From Amaurobius ferox (taxonomy: Eukaryota; Arthropoda; Arachnida; Araneae; Amaurobiidae), in assembly GCA_951213105.1 (NCBI GenBank), contig OX578152.1, positions 98,864,568-98,928,567 on the forward strand: a stretch of 64,000 nucleotides of DNA, read 5' to 3'. A program made the translations under genes and the position numbers. The notes beneath the pieces were generated by a model. That model saw only the letters and a list, made by a program, of their open reading frames with translations. It searched no databases and was not told the origin of the DNA. Shown piece after piece: positions 9,558-21,340 of the stretch; the first letter of the stretch is position 1, and each line of letters begins with the position of its first letter.

Positions 9558-10987
9558 AGACGTCTGTGTGTGTAAGGGTGTATCTGTGTATGTTTCTGTG
9601 TGTCTGTGTGGATATTACATCCACTCTAATTGAAAAACTAATGGACCGAATTTCATACAATTTGGTAGGTATGTTTTTTGTGGGAAATCCTGATGTTCAT
9701 TAGATTATAGTACGATTCGTAATAAAAGAATCTGCCTTCTTTGCGAAATGGCCGCAGAAATTGCCTTTATCCACTCTAGCTAAAAACTAATGAACCAAAT
9801 TTAACAAAATTTGGTGTATAATATTTCAATAACCTACAAGTGATTTATATACCAAATTTAACAAAATTTTGTATATAAATCATTTGTAGGTTATTCTACT
9901 ACGATTCGGGAAAAAGGAACGGGCTAATTTTGCGAAATGGCCCGCAAAAATCGTTATATATAAAAATAAAAGACTACGTGTGCTCAATTATATCAATTAA
10001 ATTCCTATTTTATATGTGATTTTTGACAACAAAAAGAATAAGACTAACCCCATTACTCTAGGACTAGCCGTTCTTGAGATATTCTAGTTTTTTCGCGTTT
10101 TCGCTACGCCACCTTTGACAATAAGTCCAGCTATCAAATGAGAACCAAATTTAAGTTTAACGTGTAAATTCAATGTCATTTAAAATACTTATGTTGTGCA
10201 GATAAACTCAAATTATCATTGAATAAATAAAGAGAACGAATATGAGTCTGCAGAGAAAGACATGTGCTGTCCACATCAGAATTTTTAACAATATTACAAC
10301 AATGATTTATAGAAGTGAACGGGGATTATTTTCAGGTCATTTCGAAAAAAATGTATGATCTATATTTAAAGATCCATCAAATTTTTGTCGAATAAAATGT
10401 TCAACAAATTTAAGCTGTGTACCAAATTTTAACTCTCTAGGACGTAGGAAAGTGCATTTAAAATGCCATCAATTAAATTTATCATGAAGAGTTATATAAA
10501 ATTTTAAAAAAATGAAAAATTGCTATCTACCAAATTTATTTTAAAATATGAAGCCACTCCCATATGCAGAACGTTTAAACAAATGGAGAGATATCTATTA
10601 TATAATATCTCTCTCTTTCCTTTCTGGAAGATATCCCAAAGTCAGAATTTAATTGAATTTGTTTTTTTCCCTATATTAAATAATTTTTTTAATTAAAAAA
10701 CTACTTAACATATTTTACTGAATTTTTTTTTATATATTCTATGGGATAATGTGAATATTTCCTAAAAATTTCGAAGCAATTCGTGAATTTTAAATTTACT
10801 TAAAAAATGTTTGAAAAATTAGGCCCCATAGGGTTCAATGTATTTCATTTTTTCAACCCGGGTTCAATAAAAAACTAATTGGGTGATATTATTTATTTAT
10901 ATTCCCATAGGTCCTACAGACCGTCTGAACAACATACTAAAATTTCATTTTGATAAACTCATTTTTACGGCAGTTATCGTGCTAACG

Positions 10988-11021
<34 letters not shown>

Positions 11022-11370
11022 ATGAACAAAGTCATAAACACTTTTCAACTTTGTTGTAAAGTGTTAAAAAGAATGCTGTTGACGGGAAATTTATTTTTAA
11101 TTTGTAATGTAAATCGTAAGTTAAAGTAATATTCATTCAAGATATTGAATGTAAAGGAGAGATTTTGAATGTATATCAAGAAATAAAATGAAGGTTTAGT
11201 TTAGGAAACTATAATAAAAATTGAGAAACCTGAAAATTTTAATATTAATATTATTTGAGTTATTAAAAATACTTATTTTGCATATTATTTATATGACCGG
11301 ATATCCGGCTACTGCCAAATATCCTGTTTAATTGCTGGATACCGGATGTTACCGAATATCCGTTGCATCA

Positions 11371-12073
11371 ATAATTGAGATGTATAATATGTACATAATG
11401 TTATACCACCCTCTGAAACATTAAAACCTATTAAATTTTTAACTTATTTTTGTATGCATGTAATTATCTGCGATTACTAACAAATTTTGTTTTCATATTT
11501 ACATATAATGGATTTCTCTCTTGCATTACAATTATGGTTTTTTTTTTTTTACAAAATTGGCATAATTATGTTTAATTTTAGTTGAAGCATATTAAAATTG
11601 TGCTTTGAAATAGTACTCTGATTTCAAATTCAGGATTAGATCTATGAATTTAATTTGTATTTTTAAACTTTTTTTTTCTTTGTTTTTTTTTTTGTTAGTT
11701 TTTCATTTTGCCTCATTTTTATAATCGACCATTTCTGTTTTTTAAAATTTTTTCTTTAACTGGAGTTCCCCCCCGTAAGTTATTTTCTATTTTCATATTT
11801 TTCAAATTCCATTGCTTTCTTTCAATCTAACAAGAGCAACATGACGCTGTACACAAATTCTGTGGTGGCGACTAGTAAATAGTGGAATTTAAAAATGGCG
11901 CAAGTTTTTTGATTTTGCTAATAATCAAGTTTGCTACATGGAGCACAAAAGAATTGATTCGTTTTGTTGAGGGTTGCACATTTTTTTACTGGCTGGTCAT
12001 TTTTCAAAAGTTACTTGCCAATTGGCCCGTAGCGAATGATAATTTGCAGTTTTACTAGTGTTGCTAGTTTTTT
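11371..12073. other. Unassigned; poly-T and AT-rich
   Basis: Only long T runs are seen (about 11540, 11670). No gene or repeat family was recognised. Confidence 0.4.
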
Positions 12074-13363
12074 AACACTTTACAACAAAGTTGAAAAGTG
12101 TTTATGACTTTGTTCATTCTGTCTGTCTGTCCGTTAGCACGATAACTGCCGTAAAAATGACTTAATCAAAATGAAATTTTAGTATGTTGTTCAGACAGTC
12201 TGTAGGACCTATGGGAATATAAATGAATAATATCACACAATTAGTTTTGGATTGAACCCGGGTTGAAAAAATGAGATACATTGAGCCCTATGGGACCTAA
12301 TTTTTCTAACATTTTTTAAGCGGATTTAAAATTCACAAATTGCTTCGAAAATTTTAGGTAATAGTCAAATTGTTCCATAAAATATATAAAAAAAAATTCA
12401 GCTAAATATATTCAGTAGTTTTTTAAATAAAAATTAAAATAATAATTACACATCTTATATGAAACGATCACGTGACCATGATATGAAACGATCACATGAC
12501 CCACTTCAAAATGAGATATGGCATCCATCTTGTTTCAAATTCGTGATTTTTTAAAGTTCTTTTTAATTCATATTGAGTGTTGTATCCATCCTAAAACTAC
12601 TTTATTTCTGCTTAAATTCTGTGCATCTACATACTAAAACAACACAATGACAATATATTTGAGTTTAAATTCTCATTCAAATTTGATTATTTCTACAATT
12701 AAGCCTATTTTTCACCTATGTAAAATGTAAACAGCAAAATATGTAGAATGAGTTGTATTAGAATTACTGTATTTCTTTAACACAGAATAATTCAGTCCAT
12801 GGAGTCTGCATGGCTGATATGAATGAAATATTAATTGATTTTATAAACAGAAGGACGATATTTTTCGATGAAGTTTTAAGCATAAAGTTTATGAATTGTA
12901 GCTCCATGGTCTTAATTTTTAATTAAAATAAATTATTATAGTATTGTGATGAATGAAATGGAGAAACTTATGAATGAAATCCTGCTTTTATAGAGAGATC
13001 CAGGCGTGTTATTTTTTCTATGACGTCATTTGAATTAATTTCAGTTGTTTTCGATGAAGTTTTCAAATATAATTAATTATCGTAGTATTATGATAGATTT
13101 AAAAATATTACCGTGGAATGTATTGCATTTTAGAGATATTTAAACCACGCAATTTATATTTCAATGCCGTCTTTTGAATGAAGTTCATTTTTTTCAATGA
13201 AGGTTTAAGTTTTCAAATACGTATAATAAATCAATGTAGTATCGTGATAAGTTTTAAAATATTACCGAGGAATGTATTGCATTTTCGACTTTTTTAAATA
13301 AAATTGCATTGAAGTTGGAAAGTGTTTCATAATCAATGCTTTAAGCATGATTGATCTTTCTTG
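12074..13363 (+). mobile_element. H2 family repeat, copy 2 (uninterrupted)
   Basis: This is the best full-length H2 copy, 1290 bp, from AACACTTTACAACAAAG to GATCTTTCTTG. It is preceded by TTT and followed by TTT. It includes a (CTGT)n tract, CACGATAACTGCCG, a pair of GATCACGTGACC-like words, and a terminal near-palindrome before the 3' end. The sub-terminal word AACACTTT near the 5' end is echoed in inverted form near the 3' end (AAAGTGTTT). There is no open frame of note. Confidence 0.72.
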
Positions 13364-13581
13364 TTTATATAATATATCCATACACGAAATTTCCTAGCGT
13401 TACAATTATTAGATTTTGTATTATCGTATCCGAACTTTATACACACACACAGATAGATTTATTTTCAAACGTGTCCTAAATAAATTTGGAAGGAAAGTTA
13501 AAATCTCGAATTCGAAAATTTTCGGTAATCAATACTGCCTCTGTGCAACAATATGAGAAATTAAAAATATTAAGTAAAATA

Positions 13582-14322
13582 TCTGACGTGAGCATGACTT
13601 TCCCTGCAGACTCAAATTCACGTTCTCTTTATTTCTTTAATAATTCATTAAATTGAGTTTAATTGCACAAAATAGCAGCCATAATTACTTTGATTTACAC
13701 TGAATTTGCACTTTTAATTCATTTTTTGTTTTTATTTGGTAAGATTTATTTTCAGAGGTGGCGTAGCTAAAAAACGAAAAAACAGAAATATCTCGAGAAC
13801 GGCTACTCCTAGAGTAATGGGGTTGTTCTTATTTTATACGTAATTTTTTACGACAAAAAGAATAAGTATTTAATTGATATATTTGAGTATACGTAGTCTT
13901 TTATTTTTAGATTAAGCAATTCTTGCAGGCTATTTCGCAAAAAGAGACAGGTTTTCCGAAATTTACCAAAATCTAATCAGCACCAGGTTAACTTATAAGT
14001 GTTAATTTATTAGTATCTACAAATTTTGTGAAATTTGGTCTATTGGTTTTCCAGCTAGAATGGATACAGGCAATTTTTGCTGGCCATTCATATGCAAGTA
14101 ACTTACCAAATTTTATAAAATTTGGACCATTAGTTTTTGAATTAGAGTGCATATATACATTGTACACGTAGATAATCGGACACACACACAGACGTTACGC
14201 TAAATATAGTTTTTTCGTATTCTAGAGATCCTAAAACGTGTAGATTCGTCGAGAACTCGAGTTGCGATTTTCGGCACGATTCCAATACTTTCCCTATACA
14301 TTACCATGTATTGCAGGGCAAG
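13582..14322 (-). mobile_element. H3 family repeat, copy 2
   Basis: On the plus strand it starts with TCTGACGTGAGCATGACTTTCC and ends at TACATTACCATGTATTG. It contains the uninterrupted sequence CTCTTTATTTCTTTAATAAT (about 13630), which at 31361-33240 is split by an H2 insertion. That makes it an empty-site reference. CTCGAGAACGGCTACTCC and CAAATTTTGTGAAATTTGG words are present. Confidence 0.65.
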
Positions 14323-15809
14323 TAATAATATGAAAACATAACATTAAAATGAAAATATTAATGAAAGTTTCAAAATCAAAATGATTCTAATTTCTATTGT
14401 TTGTTCTTTTAACTCGATTTTGTGACAGAAGTATTGTTCTCTTATTTTTACCCATTCTTGCGCAGAAGCACCCATTTAATTACACTAAGTGCTTTACCCA
14501 GATTTAGATTCTTTTTCTATTGCTGACTTAATATGCATTAGGCAGTGTATAAAAGCACATAAATTTGCTCTATCCCAACGAATTCTTGCTTTTTACAGTT
14601 GTTTGTATAAACTGGACTTATTGCTGTTCTAACCCATTACTGTTTATATTTGATTTATAGATGGTGATCGAAAAGTTGCGAACACTAAATTTTAAAATTA
14701 TATTATGCAGCAGGAAATTGAAATAGTAATTTTTTTTCCAGTTAGGGGGCGCTAATATACCTACAAAAATATATCAGAAATATCGTCTGCTGTTTTTAAT
14801 ACATCAGACAATCATTACAGATCTCTGTTGAATCAATCGAAGCACAGGGCGTTTTCCAAATTCTTTTACCATTTCGTATCGCGTATTAATTACTTCCACT
14901 GAACTGATAATTAATCACGTCAGTAAATTATAACCCGAAACGCAACAGTCTCTGCAGAACCAAATAATTTATCCTTAAAGATAGATGTTTAATATTTATT
15001 CAGCTGGACGATGCTATGTTAACCACCTGGGAAGCTGAATCATAGCTTATAAATGATCGAATCTCATGATTTTTAGTGGCGTAGAATGTTATAGAACCTT
15101 CTGATTTAATTCATATATCATCACCAAGGGGGAGGGGGGGAAGTGAGCTCCATTGTTATTCATTATAGATTAATGTAAAACATTTCCCCATCCGCATGTT
15201 TTGAATGGGAAATGACGATGTGTTTTGTATATATTGATGGTACAAGGTACAGGAAGAAGTTTTGATATCTTTTTTTACTCGTATCACGTCAACAACCCAA
15301 CTGAATGATAAAGAGACGCGTATATAACCTCTGTGCAAAGTTCTAGAAAAAGCACTTAAGTCGTGGTTTTTAGCCAATCTGCAAAATTCAAGAAGTTTTT
15401 AGAACTCGTAAGAAGTCGCCTCGTATTTCACCAAATTCATCATCAAGGTCAAGCTACCCGGACTTTCAAATTATGGCATGGTTTTCTGTTACATAGTCGT
15501 AATAGTATGATCTCACTTCCGTTTACATTCTTCAGTTTCATCCTTGTCATATTTCTTTCAGGATTTACTCCATAGCACATACCCACCCCCTGCACGATGC
15601 AATGACTTTACTTCTTTCACAGCGAAATAATAGTGTATAAGATCAACAACGCAATGTTTTTGGCATTAAATTAACACCACTTAAACTGAAATTGGGCGCT
15701 TTTGGCAACTACTTATTAGTTCATTTATACTTACGTGCGAAATCCTCATTGAAAACAATTGACATTTAATTAATTAATATCCCGTAAAATAAATGACTAG
15801 GCAAATTCT
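14323..15809. other. Unassigned sequence, 1.5 kb
   Basis: Several open frames under 80 codons are present, none with a recognisable domain or splice context. I see nothing I can name. Confidence 0.4.
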
Positions 15810-16430
15810 ATGGAGTCAAAATACAAAAATTATTAAAAAAAGTACCACCCGTCGTGAATGGAACGAACTAGATCCATGAGAATGATGCTAACAGATTTGT
15901 TGCATTATATAGCGTATAGAAAGTGAACATATTTAGTGATACTTCATGCTTTTTAAATTTTATATGATTTCAGTGATAAATTTTATAGGATTTCAGTGAT
16001 AAATTTATTTGAAAAATGTGCAGTATATCGAGAACGGTTCATGCTATCTTTCTAAAGTTTGTATCTCTTTTGTTTTCTTATGAAAAATTACGTATAAAAC
16101 GATTATTTAATTAACAGTATGGAAGGTACTGATCTTTTAATGATTTTTTCAAAAATTCATTCTCACATTTGGGGTCTTCCGAACATTCGATTGCAATTTA
16201 AAATCAATAGGGTTCCAGTGTTCACTGATTGTAATAATCGTACCAAACAATTTGTGAAGCGCTTCTTTGAGAGATATTGCGTCCACACACACACACACAC
16301 ACACTAGCACACACACTAGCACACACACACACAAGCACACACACACTAGCATACACACTAACTAACACACACGGAGACATCACCTTGCAGTTTGAAACTT
16401 GCTCTTCTGTCGAAAACTCAATTGTCGCCA
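15810..16430 (-). mobile_element. Diverged H1-related repeat
   Basis: The H1 words recur in H1 order but with many changes: GAATGGAACGAACTAGATCC, ATCGAGAACGGTTCATGCT, ACATTCGATTGCAATT, TTCCAGTGTTCACTGATTG and the (CA)n tract. Both termini are eroded. Confidence 0.55.
16283..16375. repeat. Compound (CA)n/(ACACTAGC)n microsatellite
   Basis: CA repeats are broken up by CTAG insertions. The tract occupies the same place as the microsatellite of H1. Confidence 0.9.
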
Positions 16431-16471
16431 AATTGGCTGGCTGAAAATGTCGCTGAATTGGCTTGCTAATT

Positions 16472-16671
16472 TTCATTAAATTGTCTCGCTAGGATCTGTC
16501 CCGTGGTCAATTCTATAAGTGTCGAAAGCCCAGACCGTTCGACTCGGCCGGGAAAAAAATTCTCGGCCGCCCACTTTGCTGCTCCATGTCTTCGGACGAG
16601 TCGGACGGTTTAGGCTATCGACACTTATAGAATTGACCACGGGACAGATCCTAGCGAGACAATTTAATGAA
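16472..16671. repeat. 200-bp foldback element
   Basis: Arms 16472-16525 and 16618-16671 are perfect reverse complements (TTCATTAAATTGTCTCGCTA and onward). A second, imperfect paired segment around GACCGTTCGACTCGG and CGAGTCGGACGGTTTAGG extends the stem inward. The loop holds a GCGGCC-type GC-rich core. No coding capacity. Confidence 0.8.
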
Positions 16672-16860
16672 AGTGAAATTCTATATTTTAATATTCTATA
16701 TTTTAATATTTTTAATTCTATATTTTAATGAAATTCTATAAGTGTGCAAAAATTCAGCATTCTACCTCACCGGCGGGGGGGGGGGGGGGGGGGGCTTCTG
16801 AAGGGTCTAAAAAGACAAACATGAATGCAACATTATTATATAGCTGATATATTAAATAAA
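16672..16860. repeat. Dispersed repeat with poly-G tract
   Basis: TATAAGTGTGCAAAAATTCA is followed by a run of about 18 G and then GGGTCTAAAAAGACAAACAT. Related sequence occurs at 19690-19800 and 45690-45775. The G run is a likely sequencing and assembly trouble spot. Confidence 0.5.
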
Positions 16861-17246
16861 TATTAATATTTTAATAAAATACATAACCACGGAACTAAAA
16901 TATGTCTTAAAAATTGCATTTTCAGGCAATTGAAACGCGGAACCCACAATTACCGCATTCACTATAGCGTAACACTAGGAACACGAACCCTAAGTTCATC
17001 ATCCTAACAATTGGTCAGAGTGCTCCATATTTAATGGTTTCTGGTCACGCAATGAAAGTTGGCAATCATCCTTCGGCAGTGGCAATGTGTCGTATCACTT
17101 TTTTTTTTTTTTGGCAGAATGTTAGTGGATTATACTTATTGATGGAGACCTGATATTTTAAGACTTTCGTCTACTGAACATTTTTGCCTTGTAGATTATT
17201 ATGTTTGGCCAATGACGTCGCCAGAAAAGTTTTTTTTTTTAATTTA

Positions 17247-17251
<5 letters not shown>
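16861..17251. other. Unassigned sequence
   Basis: No gene or repeat was recognised. Confidence 0.35.
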
Positions 17252-17297
<46 letters not shown>

Positions 17298-17300
17298 ATA
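17252..17300. repeat. (TA)n microsatellite
   Basis: A TA-dinucleotide run that abruptly precedes the open part of the reverse-transcriptase remnant. Confidence 0.95.
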
Positions 17301-17302
17301 TT

Positions 17303-18026
17303 GACATTAATGATTTATATAAAGTCATACTACTTTTATATGAGCAATTCACTCAAGCAAGAAACATATCATTTCCAAAATTCAAAACTTTATTAAAATT
17401 CATTTTGTTCAAACAGTATATAGTTCAAGGAAAATGCATATACAAATTAAATAAAGGAATCCCACAGGGAGGTAAATCATCCACCATACTGGCCAACCTT
17501 TATCTACATTTTTACGAAAATCAGAACCCTTTCAACAGTCATATAATGTACAGATATATTGAAGATCTTATTATTATTGGAATTACTAATGAGGCCAATG
17601 AATTAAATTTTGATTTCTATCCACCTAATCTACAACTCATTGAAAATGTATATACATCCAACTGGATCAATTTTCTAGACGTTAGTTTAACAATTAAAAA
17701 TGCAAATACAATAAAATTTAAAATCTATGACAAAACAGAAACTTATAACTTCAAAGTAAATAAACTTCAACATTTCTCTTCCAATCTTTCCAAATCTGTA
17801 TATAGAAATATTATTAATAACCAGTTATTAAGAATCAAAATGTTAAGCACACCTTGTTACTACAAAGAACAAACATCTTCATAAATTCATCAACACCGTC
17901 ATCAAAAATAACTACCCGCCCAATCTTATTTTTTCTTTTATTAAAACACATTTTAAATTTAAATTCAAAAACTTGCAACAATTACAGCAACATATTGACA
18001 GATCATACTCTAGCATTTCTAAATAA
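17303..18026 (+). pseudogene. Reverse transcriptase fragment, frameshifted
   Basis: An open frame without a proper start runs from the (TA)n array to 17884 and resumes in another frame from about 17870 to the stop at 18024-18026. It holds the finger/palm part of an RT: KGIPQGGKSS with LANLYLHFYE, a catalytic box written RYIEDL, and INFLDVSLTI with the IYDKTETYNFKV segment. The YxDD box reads Y-I-E-D, so the first catalytic aspartate is replaced by glutamate. It resembles stand-alone-like RTs with a YDKR motif found in many invertebrate genomes. I cannot decide between a Penelope relative and another retroelement class. It is truncated at the 5' end and dead. Confidence 0.8.
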
Positions 18027-18644
18027 TTCATAATCTCCATGTCTTCTTCTAACAGTTAAACAATTCGTATAATTCACTTTAACCTGCTTTGAGAAAACTG
18101 CTTAGTCAGTAACAACAAATTCACTGTAACCTGTTCTGAGATGATTGGTAATACACATGCTTTTCCAGAAGTACCACAGTACTAGGGGTAGATATATATT
18201 CATTTTATTTTCATTATATTCTTTTGATATTACTTTATAATACTTTGCATCCTCATTTCAATAATTAGCCACAAGCTGGTGTAACAGAATATTTTATATT
18301 CATGTTTGATTTTTTTGTGTATTTGATCCACTTTGTCTTTTCTTCTACGTCGGGCCATTTACATTATTTCTGTAATACATTTTACAGTTGTGTAAACAGA
18401 AACGTAGAATCAGCATTAATGAAACATGTATGGCCCTTGATAACGTACATGGTTTCAGAAATGCTTATCATATTCATTTTATTCCTTTTATATTCACTAG
18501 ATTCCATTTATTCAATTTCCAAACTTCTTGCATAGCTCATCGTGCTACACTGGGCTTCTGATTTGCAAAAACCTTCAGTTTACAAGCAATTTTCTTTGGT
18601 ATTTCTCGGGTATATATATATTACAAGTAATCATAAAAATCTTC

Positions 18645-18647
<3 letters not shown>
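18027..18647. other. Unassigned sequence
   Basis: This may include the 3' part of the RT element. No further coding region was recognised. Confidence 0.35.

Positions 18648-18740
<93 letters not shown>
18648..18740. repeat. (TA)n microsatellite, about 93 bp
   Basis: An almost pure TA run that directly abuts the foldback at 18741. Confidence 0.95.
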
Positions 18741-18742
<2 letters not shown>

Positions 18743-19373
18743 CAAAGTTGCGTAAAAAATATACAGAATTTTATGAAATCGATTAATAAAATTTTCAAGA
18801 GAATTAAATTTTAAGAAACACAAAATTTTAAGTTTTTATACGGCCCCCGTACAAGAACATTTCCAATGAGTAAAATGTGCCCCATGCACTAATAAGGTGA
18901 TGTACAAAATTTCAGCATTTTATCATAAAAAGTCTCAGAGAAATGTTTAAACAAATTTGGTGAGGGATTAATCCCAAATTAAAATGTAAATATTTACAGC
19001 AAGAGTGCAAATGACGCAACTCAGAAATGCATCATAGGCAAATAATATGTGCCTCTAACTTTAATGGATCTTTGACATGGATGGAAAACATTTTAAACTT
19101 GCTTTGTAATCTTTATGTAAAGTTATTATTTCTACACAGTGAGATACTTTTGTACCAATAAATAGCAAAATTATTATTTATTTATGCAGTTATTGTTTTC
19201 TTTTGTAATTTATGTATGACCTCATTTTACTATGACACATTTTACTCATTGGAAATGTTTTTGTACCAGGGCCATATAAAAATTTAAATTATGTATTTCT
19301 TAAAATTTAATTCTCTTGAAAATTTTAATCGATTTCATAAAATTCTGTACCTTTTTTTTACGTAACTTTGTAA
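18741..19373. repeat. 633-bp foldback element
   Basis: About 140 bp at each end are inverted copies. The left arm begins TACAAAGTTGCGTAAAAA and the right arm ends TTTTTTACGTAACTTTGTA. Within the arms, ACATTTCCAATGAGTAAAAT pairs with its complement at about 19240. The interior has no open frame. TA lies at both borders, compatible with a TA-target transposon, but TA-rich flanks make this unprovable by eye. Confidence 0.75.
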
Positions 19374-19424
19374 TTTATTATATATGTCTAAGATCAATAT
19401 TTAAGGAATAAAAGCCGAGGTCAA

Positions 19425-19442
19425 TTTTTTTGGGACACCCTG

Positions 19443-19485
<43 letters not shown>
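19425..19485. repeat. Mariner-type terminal sequence running into (TA)n
   Basis: TTGGGACACCCTGTATA is the form of a mariner/Tc1 terminal repeat plus TA target. No partner end was found nearby. It continues into a (TA)n run and then T and G runs. Confidence 0.5.
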
Positions 19486-19490
<5 letters not shown>

Positions 19491-20490
19491 TTTTTTTGGG
19501 GGGGGGGGGGAGGGGTCAACAGAAAGAAATTATCGTTCTCAATTTTCCAGATGTCATTTCGCCGAACTAGACTTGGAAATTCAAGTTTTCACATGTCCAG
19601 CCAGTAAGGGTTTCCGTAAAGATCTCAATTTTTACCGCCCCCCCCTAGGGGGTATGAACAAAAAATCCGAGTCCGCTAGGCTCTGTCACGTGATCGATAC
19701 TATAAGTGTACGAAAATTCAGCCTTCTAGGTATACTGGAGGATTTGAAAAGATAAAAGCACACCAGATAATTATTATATAGATAATTGAAGATTCTCGAA
19801 AAAGAAAAAAATAATCTTTCATTGAATTTTTTTAAATTTATATTTTTATTATTATATCAGGATACTTTATGCTCGTCGCATATCTGATGACTTGAACTTG
19901 AACTCGCGAAATACAGCAAGCCTCTTGAACTCAAAAAACGAGACACCCGGTTTTTCGCATTCCAACGAGTGGTCAACTAACTCCTTCTCTGATCCATAAT
20001 GCATCCCACTCACGAATAGAATGTGGAGCAGCGGTTGCTTTTAATAGTCAACTGTTCTCCAAATCGTGCTTTCCGGAGGAGAATCAAAGTGCCCGAGTTA
20101 CCTTACTTACAACCGAGAGCGGGATTGAGACATTAAAAACACGTTCTTTGTTTTGGAGATTGAATTTTATTCGTGAATATGCCCCCAAAGCAGGTTTGCC
20201 ACCTAACCTAAAATATTTGTAGTGGGAAGCTCCACTCGACTTCCTCATACATTCGTATTTCCTATTTTATCGCGTATCCATTTTTATCGTAATTAGTTTC
20301 GGGGTAAACAAAAGTTTATCATTCCAATTTGTTCTTTTTAAAACTTTCTTTGATTAACTGGATTGTAGCTCAATTCGACTTTTTCGTATCAAGATTCCTC
20401 CCCCCTCCCCCTCCAAATGTTACAAGAAAAATTAAAAAAAAATCCGTACTGTCGATCCAAATGATTACAACTATAGTGCTACCTTTCATT
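19486..20490. other. Unassigned; includes a poly-G run and a diverged dispersed repeat
   Basis: A G run at about 19499-19515 and a copy of the 16672-type repeat at about 19690-19800 are seen. The rest is unassigned. Confidence 0.4.
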
Positions 20491-20494
20491 TTAA

Positions 20495-20828
20495 GGGTGA
20501 GCGTCAGTAAATTTTCTGCCCTATCCGCGCTTTGCTAACTTTCGCGGCACACTTATTTCGCCGAAATTCTGCTCAAACAGTTGCGAAATATTTTCTGATA
20601 GATAAAATGCTATGCTTAGATTATATTAAAACTAAATTTAATACCAAATAAAACATAGAATATATGTTTTATTTTAAATTAAAATATTTTTGGTGCTGCC
20701 ATCTGTTGTCGTAATTTAATTCATACCGAATATTTTTATTTTTTAATGAACATTTTTAAATGTCTATTCCTTCTAATACGCTATTAAATACAATAACAGA
20801 TCATATATAATGCCATAATCACGGAAAC
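20495..20828 (+). mobile_element. Single arm of the TTAA-flanked palindromic element
   Basis: TTAA (20491-20494) is followed by GGGTGAGCGTCAGTAA, and the next about 330 bp match the left arm of 46102-46877. There is no opposite arm. This is either a solo half or a progenitor with one end. Confidence 0.75.
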
Positions 20829-20989
20829 ACCCCCGACACGCGCAACAACAACAACAACAACAAAAAATTGTGTCGCGACCATGTTTCACAACGATGATTA
20901 AACTGTTAAGTCTCGTGATCATTAAGCCATAAATAAACCAATAAACCCTTTAATGCATGATTATGTCATACTTTGTCCTATGCTGCCAT

Positions 20990-21290
20990 GTTAAGAAGAT
21001 ATATAAAATTTCGAATAAATTTCGTTCGCGCGAATTTATAAAAAAATTTCATTTAGTTCTAGATTTTTTAATAACAAAGTCGGATATAAAGTTTCTTGAA
21101 AATCCATTAATATTTGTGGCCGCTATCGTGTACACAAAAAATCGACCACAGACAGAGAGACATCACTCCCAAAATAGTCAAAACGTGTTCAGGAAGTCTT
21201 AAAGCATATATTGGCATCAAAATCTCGAAATCGAAAATTTTCGTGAAAGCAATACTTTCTCAATACTATGAAAAAGTAAATATAAGTGGG
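20990..21290 (-). repeat. Diverged H3-like repeat, inverted copy of 24040-24480
   Basis: CAAAATCTCGAAATCGAAAA, GTCTTAAAGCATATATTGGC and AACAAAGTCGGATATAAAGT recur in reverse complement at 24040-24250. The pair flanks 21341-24026. Borders are approximate. Confidence 0.5.
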
Positions 21291-21340
21291 CAATTGCTGT
21301 AATGGACGCATTCAACTGATTTATATTAATATGGGGAAGA

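Larger units (their letters stand above)
9040..10280 (+). mobile_element. H3 family repeat, copy 1, interrupted by a SINE
   Basis: It starts near AAAGTATTGGAATCGTGCCG, carries a TG-rich tract, ACCAAATTT/AAATTTGGT words and GGTGGCGTAGCGAAAA (reverse-complemented here), and ends in the hairpin CATGTGCTGTCCACATC followed by AGA (10280). The SINE at 9173-9557 sits inside its TG tract. The 5' boundary is approximate. Confidence 0.6.
8616..11065 (-). mobile_element. H2 family repeat, copy 1, interrupted by H3
   Basis: The minus strand begins at 11065 with AACACTTTACAACAAAG, continues through a (GTCT)n tract and the word CGTTAGCACGATAACTGC, and ends at 8616 with a near-palindrome around the AATCAATG/CATGATTG words followed by GATCTTTCTTG. 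T residues precede the 5' end and follow the 3' end. The middle (about 9040-10280) is a plus-strand H3 repeat. Other H2 copies are at 12074, 21677 and 31534. Confidence 0.7.
8130..11370. mobile_element. Outer terminal-inverted-repeat element hosting a nest
   Basis: TGATGCAACGGAT at 8130 and its reverse complement ending at 11370 bracket the region. The palindrome CCGGATATCCGG lies near both ends (about 8188 and 11297). The interior is almost entirely later insertions: a small hAT MITE, an H2 repeat, an H3 repeat and a 5S-headed SINE. No clean target duplication was found, so superfamily is uncertain (hAT-like MITE ends are possible). Confidence 0.5.

Noticed and set aside
16777..16794. Poly-G tract as a functional G-quadruplex site
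   Set aside because: Several pure G or C runs in the window vary in length and sit in repeats. Slippage or assembly effects are the simpler reading.
18528..18814. Open frames with long Ile-Tyr runs
   Set aside because: They are translations of the (TA)n microsatellite.
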